Positions 17,371 through 27,221 of a DNA stretch of 64,000 nucleotides are shown here, in pieces. The position numbers and the translations under genes were made by a program. The stretch is taken from NCBI RefSeq assembly GCF_044542075.1, contig NZ_JBITTU010000002.1, positions 546,555 through 610,554 of the forward strand, given 5' to 3'. The DNA is from Leeuwenhoekiella sp044542075. GTDB taxonomy: Bacteria > Bacteroidota > Bacteroidia > Flavobacteriales > Flavobacteriaceae. Position 1 is the stretch's first letter. Each line of letters begins with the position of its first letter. The notes under the pieces are model-generated. The model was not told where the DNA came from. It saw only the letters and a list, made by a program, of their open reading frames with translations, and did no database searches.

Positions 17371-18279
17371 ATGGGTACAGATCATAATATACCAACGCTA
17401 AGTACATATGAAATTTCAAAATTTCATATGCATTCTATTGACTGGCTTCCGTTGATGTCTAATGCGATTCATGAAGATTTTCATATTAATCGCGTAGATG
17501 ATATTTCTGATAAAAAGAATTTTAAAGTATTACCCCATCGCAAAACCTATCACGATTTTTTCTTTTTAAAAAAAGGAACTGCAGTACGTAGTAAAGGATT
17601 AAATAGTTATGAGATTTTAGCGCCTGCTATTTTTTTTCTACCAGCATATCAAATAACAGAGCATACCATGCTTAGCGAAGATGCAGAAGGGTATTATTGT
17701 CATTTTAATGAAAAACTCTTTGATCTTTTTCCAAAAGGGTATTTAACCGAACAATTTGTATTTTTTCAGTATCAGTCAAATCCATTGATTTCTCTTCAAG
17801 ATGCATCACAAATTACCCTTGAGCATATACTAGAGCGTTTAATAGTTTTATATAGAGCAGAAGAACACAAGAAAAATCTAATAGCCTTAAATTTAATGAC
17901 GCTATTTGAAGAACTGCGAACAGAACCTTCTACTGTTGTTGCTAAGAAGAATAAGAAATCTAATTTTGAAATTACCAAGCGGTATAAACACGCACTAGCC
18001 AAGCATATTTATGAATACCAGACTATAAATGATTACGCAGCTTTATTAAATGTTACGCCTAATTATTTAAATAAATGTGTGAAGACAGCCATTGGGAAAA
18101 CTGCACAAGATTTACTTAAAGAAATGCTTATTCTTGAGGCTAAGACACTCATTAGACACTCGCGCTTAAATGTGTCTGAAATTGCAGTAAAACTCTGTAA
18201 CCAAACACCCAGTAATTTTGCGCGATTCTTCAAGCAACAGACTGGTATAACTCCACGAGAATACGCCATTAATGGTTGA
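17371..18279 (+). CDS. AraC family regulator, candidate master regulator of the aromatic island
   Basis: A 302-residue AraC-type protein. The N-terminal part (about 1-170) looks like a ligand-sensing cupin domain (HDFFFLKKGTAVRSKG, then LAPAIFFLPAYQ). The C-terminal double helix-turn-helix covers about 200-300 (YQTINDYAALLNVTPNYLNKC, then NVSEIAVKLCNQTPSNFARFF). It is co-transcribed with the cyclase gene and lies immediately upstream of the first TonB receptor. Its stop codon (18277-18279) lies inside the recognition motif of the next promoter. Four promoters around it share direct repeats 21 bp apart, the usual footprint period of AraC proteins, so it is the best candidate for their activator and is probably autoregulated. 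The regulator at 15261 is the alternative. Confidence 0.87.
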   Translation: MGTDHNIPTLSTYEISKFHMHSIDWLPLMSNAIHEDFHINRVDDISDKKNFKVLPHRKTYHDFFFLKKGTAVRSKGLNSYEILAPAIFFLPAYQITEHTMLSEDAEGYYCHFNEKLFDLFPKGYLTEQFVFFQYQSNPLISLQDASQITLEHILERLIVLYRAEEHKKNLIALNLMTLFEELRTEPSTVVAKKNKKSNFEITKRYKHALAKHIYEYQTINDYAALLNVTPNYLNKCVKTAIGKTAQDLLKEMLILEAKTLIRHSRLNVSEIAVKLCNQTPSNFARFFKQQTGITPREYAING

Positions 18280-18338
18280 TATTGAATAGTTTTAGTCCGT
18301 TTTTGATTTACAATAAACTTTGTAATATCCGAAATTTG
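18275..18338 (+). promoter_or_regulatory. AraC-type promoter B (TonB receptor 18421)
   Basis: GTTGATATTGAATAGT at 18275-18290 with half-site TGAAT (18283-18287), second half-site TGATT at 18304-18308 (21 bp period), and a -7-like box GAAATTTG at 18331-18338, 56 bp after the motif start. The motif overlaps the stop codon of the AraC gene. The ATG of the receptor lies 82 nt beyond the box. Confidence 0.65.
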
Positions 18339-18420
18339 GGATAGTTATTTTTATCATAATTGCAATTATTTATGTAAAAAATAGCGATATCAATTTAACC
18401 AAATTAAATATCCATTTTTT

Positions 18421-21291
18421 ATGAGTAAATGTATTCGACTCTTTTTATGTTGTATCGGATTCCTAATGATTGATTTTGCGTATGCGCAATCAGGACAATT
18501 AAAAGGCCAAATCAAAGATGAAACAGGTGTTTTATTACCGGGTGCGTCAGTTTTAATTGAGGGGACAAATAAAGGTACAATGACCGATTTCGATGGTAAT
18601 TTTAGCATCGACGGAATTGAAAACGGAACCTATAATCTTGTGATAACTTATGTGGGTTATACAAGAAAAACTGTAGCGGTAACTGTGCCTCAAAACAGCC
18701 CGATTAGTATATCACTTGCGGCAGATGCAACCCAGCTTGATGATGTTGTTGTTACAGGTGTTTTTGATGCCCGTAGTAAGATGGAATCTTCTGTTGCAAT
18801 ATCTACCTTAGGAGCTAAAGAACTAGATAGACTGGTAGCTGTAAGTGCCGCAGATTTATTAAAAAATACTCCAGGAGTTTACGTTAACTCTTCTGCGGGT
18901 GAAGTACGTAATACAGTCTATGCACGGGGTATTTCAGCAAATTCAAACACTTCAATTACCGAATCAAATAACGGATATTATTATGTCTCTTTGCAAGAAG
19001 ATGGATTACCGGTAACTGCTATTTCAGACGGATTACTTGTTTCAGATTTATTTTTTAGAAGCGATGCATCTATTAAAAGACTTGAGGCAGTGCGTGGTGG
19101 TACTTCATCTATAACCAGTGTAAATGCACCCGGTGGTATTTTTAATTTTTTATCTAAAACGGGCGCAGAAGATATGAATGAGGTACGTGTGCGTCTGGGA
19201 TTAGAAGGTGATGGTAAAAATCCTTTTTACAGAGCAGATGTAACCTATGGTGATAAAATTAACGAGACCATGTTTTATAATGTGAGTGGCTTTTTTCGCA
19301 AGGCAGATGGTGCGCGCTATGCTGGCTATCCATTAAATGAAGGAGGACAATTAAAAGCAAGCCTTACAAAACAATATGGTGAAGGCTCATCGATTCGTTT
19401 TTTTGCAAAATATTTAAATGATCGTAATGCTTTAGCAATGGTTACCCCTGCACAGGGTTTTGATGATATTAAACTGGCTCCAGGAGTAAATCAGAGAGAT
19501 TCTTATTTGCTACCTAAAGGTGCTGTAGAGGTGCCTGATGGCCGTGGTGGTACACGTACATTTGATCCTGCAGATGCAAACCAGTCTAAAGATTTTAGCG
19601 TAGGTTTTAATTTAGATCAAAAGCTTAACAATAACTGGTCTATAGCTAATAATTTTAAATACAGTGCTAAAACCTATTCTGTTGCTTCAAATACTGCAAC
19701 AAGTTTTACAGGTCTTGAAGATCAATCTACCTATTTTTTTGCCGGTGGTGTAGGACCTCCGGGGTCTGTAAATTTACCGGGTGTTTATACATTCACAGAT
19801 CGTGAAACCAATCAAGTGGTGGCTACAGTTTCTCAGAACTTATCACAAACTGCGCCCCCTTCCTGGACGGTTTTGTCATCAGACCTTCCGGAAGCTGTAA
19901 ATAATTCTGTTTTTTATAATGGTACCTTATTAAACGATTCAAAACTTAATGAAGTAATGAATCAATTTGTTGTAGGTAAAAAGTGGGATAATGCATCTGT
20001 TAATGTGGGTGTATTTTATTCAAAATCTAAAATTGAAGACCGCAGTATGTCTGCACCTACCTTATCACTGTCATTAATTAAAGACAGGCCTGTACCTCTT
20101 GATGTATCGTTTGCAGCGGTAAATGGCCAAACCTATCAGCTAAGTAGCCCAGAAGGCTATATGAAAATAGGAGGTAGTTTTGGCTACGGTGATTTTGATG
20201 CAGATGTAAGTCAGTTAGCATTTTTCTTCGGAAACAATTTATCATTTATTGAAGATAAATTAAATATAGATTGGGGTTTCCGTATTGAAACATCAAATAT
20301 AGATGGTACAGTAGATCGTTCAGTTCCTAACTTCGGAAGATCTGCAGGTGGTGGTCTTGATGGGAATCCTAATACTGTATTCGATAACTTTAGTCAGGAT
20401 TTAGGAGCTAACACAACATCGTTTGATAAAAAAGTTTCAGGTTTTTCTATTTCGGCAGGTGCAAACTATAGATTAGACGATAATAATGCAGTCTATGTGC
20501 GTTTTACAAGAGGAGAAAAAGCTCCAGATCTTCAGTTTTACAGAAGCTATACCAGCCAGTTTGCGGTAGATAGTACAGATCCCGAAAATCAGGTAATTAC
20601 TCAGGTTGAAGCAGCTTATAAATTAAAAACTGATAAGATAAATGCAGTAATTACTCCATTTTATAGTACACTAAGTAATATTACAGTTACTAGTTTAACT
20701 GCAGATGAAAATAATCAATTTTACTATACTCCGGCAGTTCAAAATTCAATAGAAACAGTAGGGGTAGAACTTGAACTTGATTGGAATATTCATGAGAACT
20801 TTAGTCTTACAGGAGGTGCAACGGTACAACGAGCAAAACTAAAAGACTGGTTATTATGGGATCCTCGTGAAGCTCCTAGAGAAGATGATTTATTAGTTGA
20901 CTATAGCGGTAATGATGCAGAAAATAACCCAAATTTTATAGCAACACTAACACCTACCTATTATACAGATAAATTTTACACATTACTACAATATAAATAT
21001 TTAGGAAAGCGACAGGCAAATCAACCTAATGCTTATGAGATAGCTGGTTTTGGACAATTAGATTTTGGTATTGGTTATAATTTTACGAAGCGTTTTAAAG
21101 CTTCTGTTAACATTAATAACCTAACTAATAATTTTGGAATTATGACCTCATTAGCTCCTGGAGATATTTTACAAGCCTTTAACCCTAACCGGGTAACTAA
21201 AGAATCTGTGGCTGCAAATCCTAATGCTATACACCCAGTTATTGCAATACAACCAAGAGCATATTTTTTAACCCTCAACTATAAATTATAG
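18421..21291 (+). CDS. TonB-dependent receptor (no SusD partner), aromatic island
   Basis: A 956-residue outer-membrane receptor. A signal peptide covers about 1-23 (ending DFAYAQS). A carboxypeptidase-regulatory-like domain follows at about 25-105 (GQIKDETGVLLPGASVLI, TDFDGNFSIDGI). The plug domain is at about 125-245 (SAADLLKNTPGVYVN, then AVRGGTSSI and NAPGGIFNF). The rest is a beta-barrel ending in PRAYFLTLNYKL with a C-terminal hydrophobic residue. It should import a ligand across the outer membrane using TonB energy. No SusD gene accompanies it, so it is closer to the siderophore/small-molecule class than to glycan SusC proteins. It stands alone between promoter B and a strong terminator at 21311. 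The receptor at 21528 is a paralogue with the same domain order. Confidence 0.92.
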   Translation: MSKCIRLFLCCIGFLMIDFAYAQSGQLKGQIKDETGVLLPGASVLIEGTNKGTMTDFDGNFSIDGIENGTYNLVITYVGYTRKTVAVTVPQNSPISISLAADATQLDDVVVTGVFDARSKMESSVAISTLGAKELDRLVAVSAADLLKNTPGVYVNSSAGEVRNTVYARGISANSNTSITESNNGYYYVSLQEDGLPVTAISDGLLVSDLFFRSDASIKRLEAVRGGTSSITSVNAPGGIFNFLSKTGAEDMNEVRVRLGLEGDGKNPFYRADVTYGDKINETMFYNVSGFFRKADGARYAGYPLNEGGQLKASLTKQYGEGSSIRFFAKYLNDRNALAMVTPAQGFDDIKLAPGVNQRDSYLLPKGAVEVPDGRGGTRTFDPADANQSKDFSVGFNLDQKLNNNWSIANNFKYSAKTYSVASNTATSFTGLEDQSTYFFAGGVGPPGSVNLPGVYTFTDRETNQVVATVSQNLSQTAPPSWTVLSSDLPEAVNNSVFYNGTLLNDSKLNEVMNQFVVGKKWDNASVNVGVFYSKSKIEDRSMSAPTLSLSLIKDRPVPLDVSFAAVNGQTYQLSSPEGYMKIGGSFGYGDFDADVSQLAFFFGNNLSFIEDKLNIDWGFRIETSNIDGTVDRSVPNFGRSAGGGLDGNPNTVFDNFSQDLGANTTSFDKKVSGFSISAGANYRLDDNNAVYVRFTRGEKAPDLQFYRSYTSQFAVDSTDPENQVITQVEAAYKLKTDKINAVITPFYSTLSNITVTSLTADENNQFYYTPAVQNSIETVGVELELDWNIHENFSLTGGATVQRAKLKDWLLWDPREAPREDDLLVDYSGNDAENNPNFIATLTPTYYTDKFYTLLQYKYLGKRQANQPNAYEIAGFGQLDFGIGYNFTKRFKASVNINNLTNNFGIMTSLAPGDILQAFNPNRVTKESVAANPNAIHPVIAIQPRAYFLTLNYKL

Positions 21292-21310
21292 TCTGAATTA
21301 GCTGTTTTTT

Positions 21311-21341
21311 AAAAGCCGAAGAATTAATTCTTCGGCTTTTT
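21311..21341 (+). terminator. Rho-independent terminator after TonB receptor 18421
   Basis: AAAAGCCGAAGAATT followed by its exact complement AATTCTTCGGCTTTT, a perfect 30 bp inverted repeat ending in a T-run, 20 bp after the receptor stop. Because both arms have A/T tracts, it could also work on the other strand. Confidence 0.85.
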
Positions 21342-21382
21342 GTTTGAATTGGGATTATTAGAGATAAGCAACACTCAAAAGT

Positions 21383-21446
21383 GTTGATAATGAATATAAT
21401 TAGTCTTTTTATGATTCATAAATATTATTGATATATCTGAAATTTG
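21383..21446 (+). promoter_or_regulatory. AraC-type promoter C (second TonB receptor and downstream operon)
   Basis: GTTGATAATGAATATA at 21383-21398 with half-site TGAAT (21391-21395), second half-site TGATT at 21412-21416, and GAAATTTG at 21439-21446. All offsets equal those of promoter B. The ATG at 21528 lies 81 nt beyond the box. It probably drives the receptor and the closely following sulfatase, esterase, MFS, Rieske and DUF3861 genes. Confidence 0.65.
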
Positions 21447-21527
21447 AATATGATAGAATTAGAAATATGTAAATAAATCATCTATTAATCGCGGATACAT
21501 TATTTGATTAACTAAAAATAACAAATT

Positions 21528-24413
21528 ATGAAAATCAAGTCAAAATCTTTACTATTCATCTTAGGACTCTTAATGATTGGTTTCGTTCAAGCTCAAACTG
21601 GTCAAATTAAAGGTAAAGTTTTAGATGAATCTGGAATGCCTTTGCCTGGAGCATCTGTACTTATTATACAAACCAAAAAGGGTTCAGTAACAGACTTTGA
21701 TGGTAATTTTGTTTTAAACAGTCTAGATAATGGTACCTATAAAGTAATCATTTCTTATGTAGGTTTTTCTAATAAAACGATAACAGTTAAAGTGCCTCAA
21801 GCGCAAACGATTTCGATTAAATTACAAGAAGATGCGAGTCAATTAGATGCTGTAGTTGTTACAGGTGTATTTGATGCCCGCAGCCGCATGGATGCCTCAG
21901 TTGCAATTTCAACTATAGGAGCAGAACAACTGCAGCGAACTGCACCCACGAGTTCTGCAGATTTATTAAAAAACATTCCAGGTGTTTTTGTTAATCAGGC
22001 CAGAGGTGAAATATGGAATTCTGTATACTCAAGAGGTCTCTCTGCAAACTCTATTGATAATATTAACGGTTACAGATATGTGTCATTACAAGAAGATGGT
22101 TTACCGGTAACTAACGTAGAGCTTTATCCAGATTTATTTCTTAGAGCAGATGCCATGACTTATAGAGTTGAGGCTGTAAGAGGTGGTACAGCATCTATTT
22201 TAGGAGCTAATGCTCCCGGTGGTATTTTTAATTATGTATCTAAAACTGGTGGTGATGAATTTGCTGGTGAAATACGAGCTAAATATGGTCTAGAAGGTAA
22301 TGGTCAAAACCCTTATTATAGAGCAGATTTTAATGTAGGTGGTCCTTTAAGCGATAGCTGGACATATAATATTGGTGGCTTCTACCGCAGATCAGATGGA
22401 GCTAGAGATCGTGGTTACCCGGTTAATAAAGGTGGGCAAATACGAGGTAATCTGGTAAAAAAATACAAATCGGGTTCTTTTAGATTGAACTTAAAATACC
22501 TAAATGATAAAAATGATAGAATGGCATTTATACCTTCTACAAATTGGAGCGACCCACAAATAGCTGAAGGTTTTTCTAAATATGATTCTTATGCACTCTA
22601 TGATTTTTCTATAGAAGTACCTTTTAATGAGGAGGGTACACGTACCATTAACTCGACAGATCTTTTACACAATATTGATAGGTCTGTTGGTTTTAACTGG
22701 ATGCAGGACTTAGGAAACGGTTTTTCATTAAAGAATGATTTTAAATATTCTAGAAAAGATGATGAGCGTAATGCAACAGCTGTGGTTACACCTATAAGCA
22801 CTACAGATATTCCATTTTATGCAATCCCAGGTTTATTTGCAGGACCGGCCCCGCATCGTACCGGTACTTATAGATTTGCAGACCCAAGAACCGGTGTAGA
22901 ATTTGGTACTGTCACCTTAACGCCTAATGTAGGCCCGGGTTCAGTGCCAGGACCGCCAGTACTATTTACTCCGGGAGCAAATAATAATTTCCCAGGATCT
23001 AATGTACAGCCTAATTCACTATTGTTTATGCCATTATTTTATACTGATATAGACAGAAACGAGATTGCTAATCAATTTATCATTACTAAAAAAACAGAGA
23101 AAAGCAGTTTTAACCTGGGTAGTTTTTATAGTCGTTCAAAATTAAAGATTACAAATTATAATAAGGGTATGGCACTAAGCGGGGGTCTTATTCAAGATAG
23201 ACCGGTACCTGCTCAAATCACTTTAGATGCTAATGACGGCAATACATATGAGGTAACTAGTCCTGAAGGTTTTATGAATGTAGGGTGGACAGGGTCTGAT
23301 AATGGTGAAACTACGCAAGGAATATTTGCAATTTTCTTTGGTCATAATTGGAAAATTACACCAAAGCTTACTTTAGACTACGGACTTAGATATGAAAGCA
23401 TAACTTCAGAAGGGTTTAATTCTATTGCAATCGCAAACCCAAGACAAAATGATCCCACATTTGGTGGTCGTGATGGCAACCCACTTACTCTGTGGGATAA
23501 TGGAGGAGGTACAGCTGGTACTCCGGTAAATTATAATTATGATCTAAATAGTTTTTCATACACCGCAGGTTTAAATTATAAATTCAGCGATCAGCAAGCT
23601 ATTTACGCACGATTTGCTCGTGGTAATAAAGCACAATCTACTTCTTTCTATTTAGATCTTAATAATGATGATTTAATAAATTCTTTAGAACAAAACAATC
23701 AATCACTTTTAGAAGAAATAACTCAATTTGAAATAGGATATAAGGTAAACACAGAAAATTTAAAACTAGTTGCAACTCCCTTTTATAGCAACTTGAAGAA
23801 TGTACCTAATATACAAACATTCTCATCAGAATCGCGCACAAATTATTCCCCCACATATCAATTTAACGAGTATACAACACTAGGTTTTGAATTAGAGGCA
23901 ACATATAAAATAGCTGAAAAATGGTCTGTTAGAGCTAATGCTGTTGTACAAAAAGCAAAGGCCGATAAATATACTGCCTGGGCAGAGGGAGAAGATGGGG
24001 CTGAAGATGATACAATTATCGATTTTTCTGGTAATGAAGCAGATAATAGCGCTAACCTAATCTTTAATGTAAACCCTATATACAATGGAGAAAAGTTTTA
24101 TGCTTCTCTTAATTACAGCTATATGGGAGACAGACAGGCCAATGTTCCTAACGCATTTATATTGCCTGCTTACGGTAATGTAGATTTAGCCTTTGGTTAT
24201 GATTTTTCTAAAAAATTCGGTTTACAATTAAATATTAATAATGTGCTTGACAAATACGGAATTCTAGGATGGCAAGGTCCGGGAGGGTTTCCACAAGCAT
24301 TAAATAGAGATGGTTTTGGACCTGATTACATTGCAAATAATCCTAATGCAGTTTTTTCTACACAAGGAACTATGCCTAGAGCTTATTTCTTAACAGCAAC
24401 CTATAGATTTTAA
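21528..24413 (+). CDS. TonB-dependent receptor, paralogue of the 18421 receptor
   Basis: A 961-residue outer-membrane receptor with signal peptide at about 1-22 (VQAQTGQ), carboxypeptidase-regulatory-like domain at about 24-105 (GKVLDESGMPLPGASVLI), plug domain (SADLLKNIPGVFVNQ, VEAVRGGTASILGANAPGG) and a C-terminal barrel ending PRAYFLTATYRF. It aligns along its length with the 18421 receptor, sharing the FDARS segment before the plug and the NAPGGIFN segment, so the two arose by duplication. No SusD gene is present. It heads a run of genes that includes an exported sulfatase and an exported esterase, which suggests uptake of a compound first processed at the cell surface or in the periplasm. 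The ligand is unknown. Confidence 0.92.
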   Translation: MKIKSKSLLFILGLLMIGFVQAQTGQIKGKVLDESGMPLPGASVLIIQTKKGSVTDFDGNFVLNSLDNGTYKVIISYVGFSNKTITVKVPQAQTISIKLQEDASQLDAVVVTGVFDARSRMDASVAISTIGAEQLQRTAPTSSADLLKNIPGVFVNQARGEIWNSVYSRGLSANSIDNINGYRYVSLQEDGLPVTNVELYPDLFLRADAMTYRVEAVRGGTASILGANAPGGIFNYVSKTGGDEFAGEIRAKYGLEGNGQNPYYRADFNVGGPLSDSWTYNIGGFYRRSDGARDRGYPVNKGGQIRGNLVKKYKSGSFRLNLKYLNDKNDRMAFIPSTNWSDPQIAEGFSKYDSYALYDFSIEVPFNEEGTRTINSTDLLHNIDRSVGFNWMQDLGNGFSLKNDFKYSRKDDERNATAVVTPISTTDIPFYAIPGLFAGPAPHRTGTYRFADPRTGVEFGTVTLTPNVGPGSVPGPPVLFTPGANNNFPGSNVQPNSLLFMPLFYTDIDRNEIANQFIITKKTEKSSFNLGSFYSRSKLKITNYNKGMALSGGLIQDRPVPAQITLDANDGNTYEVTSPEGFMNVGWTGSDNGETTQGIFAIFFGHNWKITPKLTLDYGLRYESITSEGFNSIAIANPRQNDPTFGGRDGNPLTLWDNGGGTAGTPVNYNYDLNSFSYTAGLNYKFSDQQAIYARFARGNKAQSTSFYLDLNNDDLINSLEQNNQSLLEEITQFEIGYKVNTENLKLVATPFYSNLKNVPNIQTFSSESRTNYSPTYQFNEYTTLGFELEATYKIAEKWSVRANAVVQKAKADKYTAWAEGEDGAEDDTIIDFSGNEADNSANLIFNVNPIYNGEKFYASLNYSYMGDRQANVPNAFILPAYGNVDLAFGYDFSKKFGLQLNINNVLDKYGILGWQGPGGFPQALNRDGFGPDYIANNPNAVFSTQGTMPRAYFLTATYRF

Positions 24414-24421
24414 TTCCTGAT

Positions 24422-24448
24422 TTACTATAAAATATATTTCTATAGTAA
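24422..24448 (+). repeat. Inverted repeat between TonB receptor and sulfatase genes
   Basis: TTACTATA, 11 nt, TATAGTAA: perfect 8 bp arms lying in the 83 bp between the receptor stop and the sulfatase start. There is no T-run after it, so it is a weak terminator candidate at best. It could lower or stabilise expression of the genes that follow by an RNA stem. Confidence 0.3.
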
Positions 24449-24496
24449 TGAACTAAGTAATGATAAAGACCCTATTTATTAAATAATTGATTGAAA

Positions 24497-26134
24497 ATGA
24501 ACGTAATAAGAATACCTGTTTTAGGAGTACTGATGCTACTTTGCTTCGGTTGTAAAAACATTGTTAAAGATCAAATAGAGATTTCTCAGCCAGAGAAAAA
24601 ACCCAACATTGTTCTTATAATGGCAGACGATATGGGTTTTTCAGACCTGGGTAATTATGGATCAGAAATAAATACCCCTAGTCTTGACCGTTTAGCATCA
24701 GAGGGAACAAGGTTAATGCGTTTTTATACAAATACTATTTGTGCACCTTCCCGGGCAAGTTTGCTTACCGGGCAATATCCTCATAAAGCCGGAATAGGTT
24801 TTTTTAATGAAGATTTTGGTATGCCTGGTTATGAGGGTTATCTTAATAAAGAATCGTTGACTTTAGGAGAAGTATTTAAGAGCGGTGGCTACTCAACTTA
24901 TATGTCTGGTAAGTGGCACGTGGGTAATGATAAAGCACACTGGCCATTACAGCGAGGTTTTGATAATTTCTTTGGTTTTCTAGATGGTGGTGCTAGTTAT
25001 TTTGACACAAAACCTTTGCTCAAAGGCCCACCTTCAACTGCATTTTTATACGAAGGTAACGAGGTTTACACTATAGATAAAGAAGACTTTTACCTTACCG
25101 ATGAGCTCACTAACAGGGCTATAAATTTTGTAAAAAATACTCCTCAAGAAAAACCTTTCTTTTTGTATATGGCTTACAATGCGCCACACTGGCCATTACA
25201 CGCAAAGCCAGAAGACATCGCAAAGTATAAAGGTAAATATGATGCCGGTTGGGATGAGTTACGTAAACTTAGATTTGAGAATATTAAAAAGTTAGGTCTT
25301 GTAGATCAAAACTGGGATCTTTTTAAAGATACGCTCTTGCCGTCATGGGAAAGTTTAAGTGCACAAGAAAAAAGTGACTGGTCTTTAAAAATGGAGGTTT
25401 ATGCAGCGATGGTAGATAATCTAGATCAAAATATAGGAAAGCTACTTAACTATTTAGGAACTACAGGCCAATTGGACAACACAATTGTTGTTTTCTTATC
25501 TGATAATGGTGCCGAAAATATGGATGTTGGTAAAATGCCTTTTACCGTACATAGAAATGAAGGTCCTGTAGGTACCGCAGGTTCTATGGAAGCCTATTCT
25601 AAAAATTGGGCACAAGTATCAAATAGCCCACTAAGAAGTTATAAATCATCTCCTTACGAAGGAGGAACTGCAACTCCATTTATTATACGCTATCCCGGTC
25701 AACAAGGTGCAGGTAAAATTTTAAAAGGGGGAACGCATATGGTTGATATTATGCCAACTTTATTAAGTATTGCAAATGTAGAATATCCTAAAAGTTACAA
25801 TGGCATACAAACAAATGTACTTGCTGGCGAGAGTTTTTTACCCTTATTGCAGGGTGATGACTGGAATAGAGAACAACCTATATGTTTTGAATGGTTTGGT
25901 GATCGTGCAATATGGATGGGAGATTTAAAAGCTGTATCAGTTTATCCCGGTAATAAATGGGAATTATATGATTTAGCTGTAGATAGAACAGAATCTAAGA
26001 ACATTGCAGATTCTCAACCAGAAATGGTTGCAAAAATGGCGGCTTTACATACAGAATGGGCTAACGCTAATGGGGTTATTGAGTGGTCTGATGCAATGAG
26101 TAATAAGACACAGTTTAGAAAATCCCCGCACTAA
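24497..26134 (+). CDS. Exported lipoprotein sulfatase (arylsulfatase-like)
   Basis: A 545-residue sulfatase of the formylglycine-dependent type. The lipobox ends at Cys19 (LLCFGC), so the protein is probably membrane-anchored outside the cytoplasm. The calcium-site aspartates Asp44 and Asp45 (IMADDMGFSD) and the CAPSR motif at 82-86 are intact; Cys82 would be converted to formylglycine. SGKWHVG and SDNGAEN are further active-site segments. The ATG at 24497 was chosen over an in-frame TTG six bases earlier because it gives a better signal peptide start. A sulfatase-maturing enzyme is not in the window. With aromatic-catabolism genes on both sides, an aryl sulfate ester is a plausible substrate; a sulfated sugar is the alternative. 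Confidence 0.9.
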   Translation: MNVIRIPVLGVLMLLCFGCKNIVKDQIEISQPEKKPNIVLIMADDMGFSDLGNYGSEINTPSLDRLASEGTRLMRFYTNTICAPSRASLLTGQYPHKAGIGFFNEDFGMPGYEGYLNKESLTLGEVFKSGGYSTYMSGKWHVGNDKAHWPLQRGFDNFFGFLDGGASYFDTKPLLKGPPSTAFLYEGNEVYTIDKEDFYLTDELTNRAINFVKNTPQEKPFFLYMAYNAPHWPLHAKPEDIAKYKGKYDAGWDELRKLRFENIKKLGLVDQNWDLFKDTLLPSWESLSAQEKSDWSLKMEVYAAMVDNLDQNIGKLLNYLGTTGQLDNTIVVFLSDNGAENMDVGKMPFTVHRNEGPVGTAGSMEAYSKNWAQVSNSPLRSYKSSPYEGGTATPFIIRYPGQQGAGKILKGGTHMVDIMPTLLSIANVEYPKSYNGIQTNVLAGESFLPLLQGDDWNREQPICFEWFGDRAIWMGDLKAVSVYPGNKWELYDLAVDRTESKNIADSQPEMVAKMAALHTEWANANGVIEWSDAMSNKTQFRKSPH

Positions 26135-26191
26135 TCAAAAGCAATATTGCAGTACTCAATTGTATAAACCCATAGTAATTGTATAAAGTTT

Positions 26192-27187
26192 ATGAACGTC
26201 ATTTTTAGAAAACTTCTTGTTATAGCAGTTTTAACCTCATTACTTTCTTGTAAGAGCAACGTGACTAGTGATTTAAGCGAACCAAAAATTAAAAGTACAG
26301 CAACAGACTCATTAGACTTTAGTACTGTATTAAAAGATTCTATAGAAATTGATCAAAACGAGCGGACATTTTCCTATTTCATTCCAAATAATATAACCGA
26401 AAATCCCAAGCTTATTTTTGTATTACATGGTTCTAATGGAAGTGGTGACGCCATTATGCGATATACTGAAAACTGGTTTAACAAGCTGTCGCAAGAACGC
26501 AAAAATGCAATTATCGTTTATCCTGATGGCTACAAACAGCACTGGAATGAATGCCGTAAAGAAGCCAATTTTGACGCTAATGTTTTAGACATAGATGATA
26601 TAGCATTTTTTAAAGAAATGATTGCCTTTTTTAATTATAAATATGCTGTTAAGAAATCTGGTGTTTTTGTTGCCGGTCATTCTAACGGAGGTCATATGGT
26701 TTATAAACTTGCTAAAGAGCTACCTGAATTCTTTGCAAAATATGCAGCTGTAAGTGCAAGCTTACCGGTTGATACAAATAATGACTGTATAAACAGCAGT
26801 GCTCCTGTTTCTATAATGATATTAAATGGGACGGGAGATTCTATAAACCCGTATGAGGGCGGCGAAGTAAATGTAGAGGATGGCAACAAGCGGGGAGAAG
26901 TAATGTCAACTCGCAAAACAATAGAATACTGGGCAAATCTTGCCGGGTTAGATTTTCCTACTACAGCAACTTCAATATTTCCTGACCTCGATAAAGAAGA
27001 TGGTGCAACAGCTGTTTTATTTAAAGCAACTACGTCAAAATATGATATTCAACTAGTGGAAGTTAAAAATGGCGGACACCTATTGAGTGTTCCTACAGAA
27101 GCAGAGCTTCCGACATTTTTAGGAAACAATATTCAGGATATAAATATGGCTCAACTTATTTATGATTTTTTCATACCTGCCAATTAA
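26192..27187 (+). CDS. Exported esterase lipoprotein (LpqC / feruloyl esterase / PHB depolymerase-like)
   Basis: A 331-residue alpha/beta hydrolase with a lipoprotein signal (Cys20 in LLSC). It has the oxyanion-region HG motif (FVLHGSNGSG, His79-Gly80), a DGY/HW segment (PDGYKQHWNECR) and the nucleophile Ser164 in AGHSNGG. The later NGGHLL segment probably supplies the catalytic His. This pattern belongs to the LpqC/poly(3-hydroxybutyrate) depolymerase group, which includes feruloyl and acetyl-xylan esterases. It follows the sulfatase by 57 bp and precedes an MFS carrier by 34 bp. In this setting it may release a phenolic acid from an ester at the cell surface or in the periplasm; that substrate is inferred, not seen. 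Confidence 0.82.
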   Translation: MNVIFRKLLVIAVLTSLLSCKSNVTSDLSEPKIKSTATDSLDFSTVLKDSIEIDQNERTFSYFIPNNITENPKLIFVLHGSNGSGDAIMRYTENWFNKLSQERKNAIIVYPDGYKQHWNECRKEANFDANVLDIDDIAFFKEMIAFFNYKYAVKKSGVFVAGHSNGGHMVYKLAKELPEFFAKYAAVSASLPVDTNNDCINSSAPVSIMILNGTGDSINPYEGGEVNVEDGNKRGEVMSTRKTIEYWANLAGLDFPTTATSIFPDLDKEDGATAVLFKATTSKYDIQLVEVKNGGHLLSVPTEAELPTFLGNNIQDINMAQLIYDFFIPAN

Positions 27188-27221
27188 TCACCATTTAAAT
27201 ACCTCTCTAAACCCTAACTAA

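Noticed and set aside
24491..24496. TTG start for the sulfatase
   Set aside because: The ATG two codons later gives an equally good lipoprotein signal, so the TTG is unnecessary.
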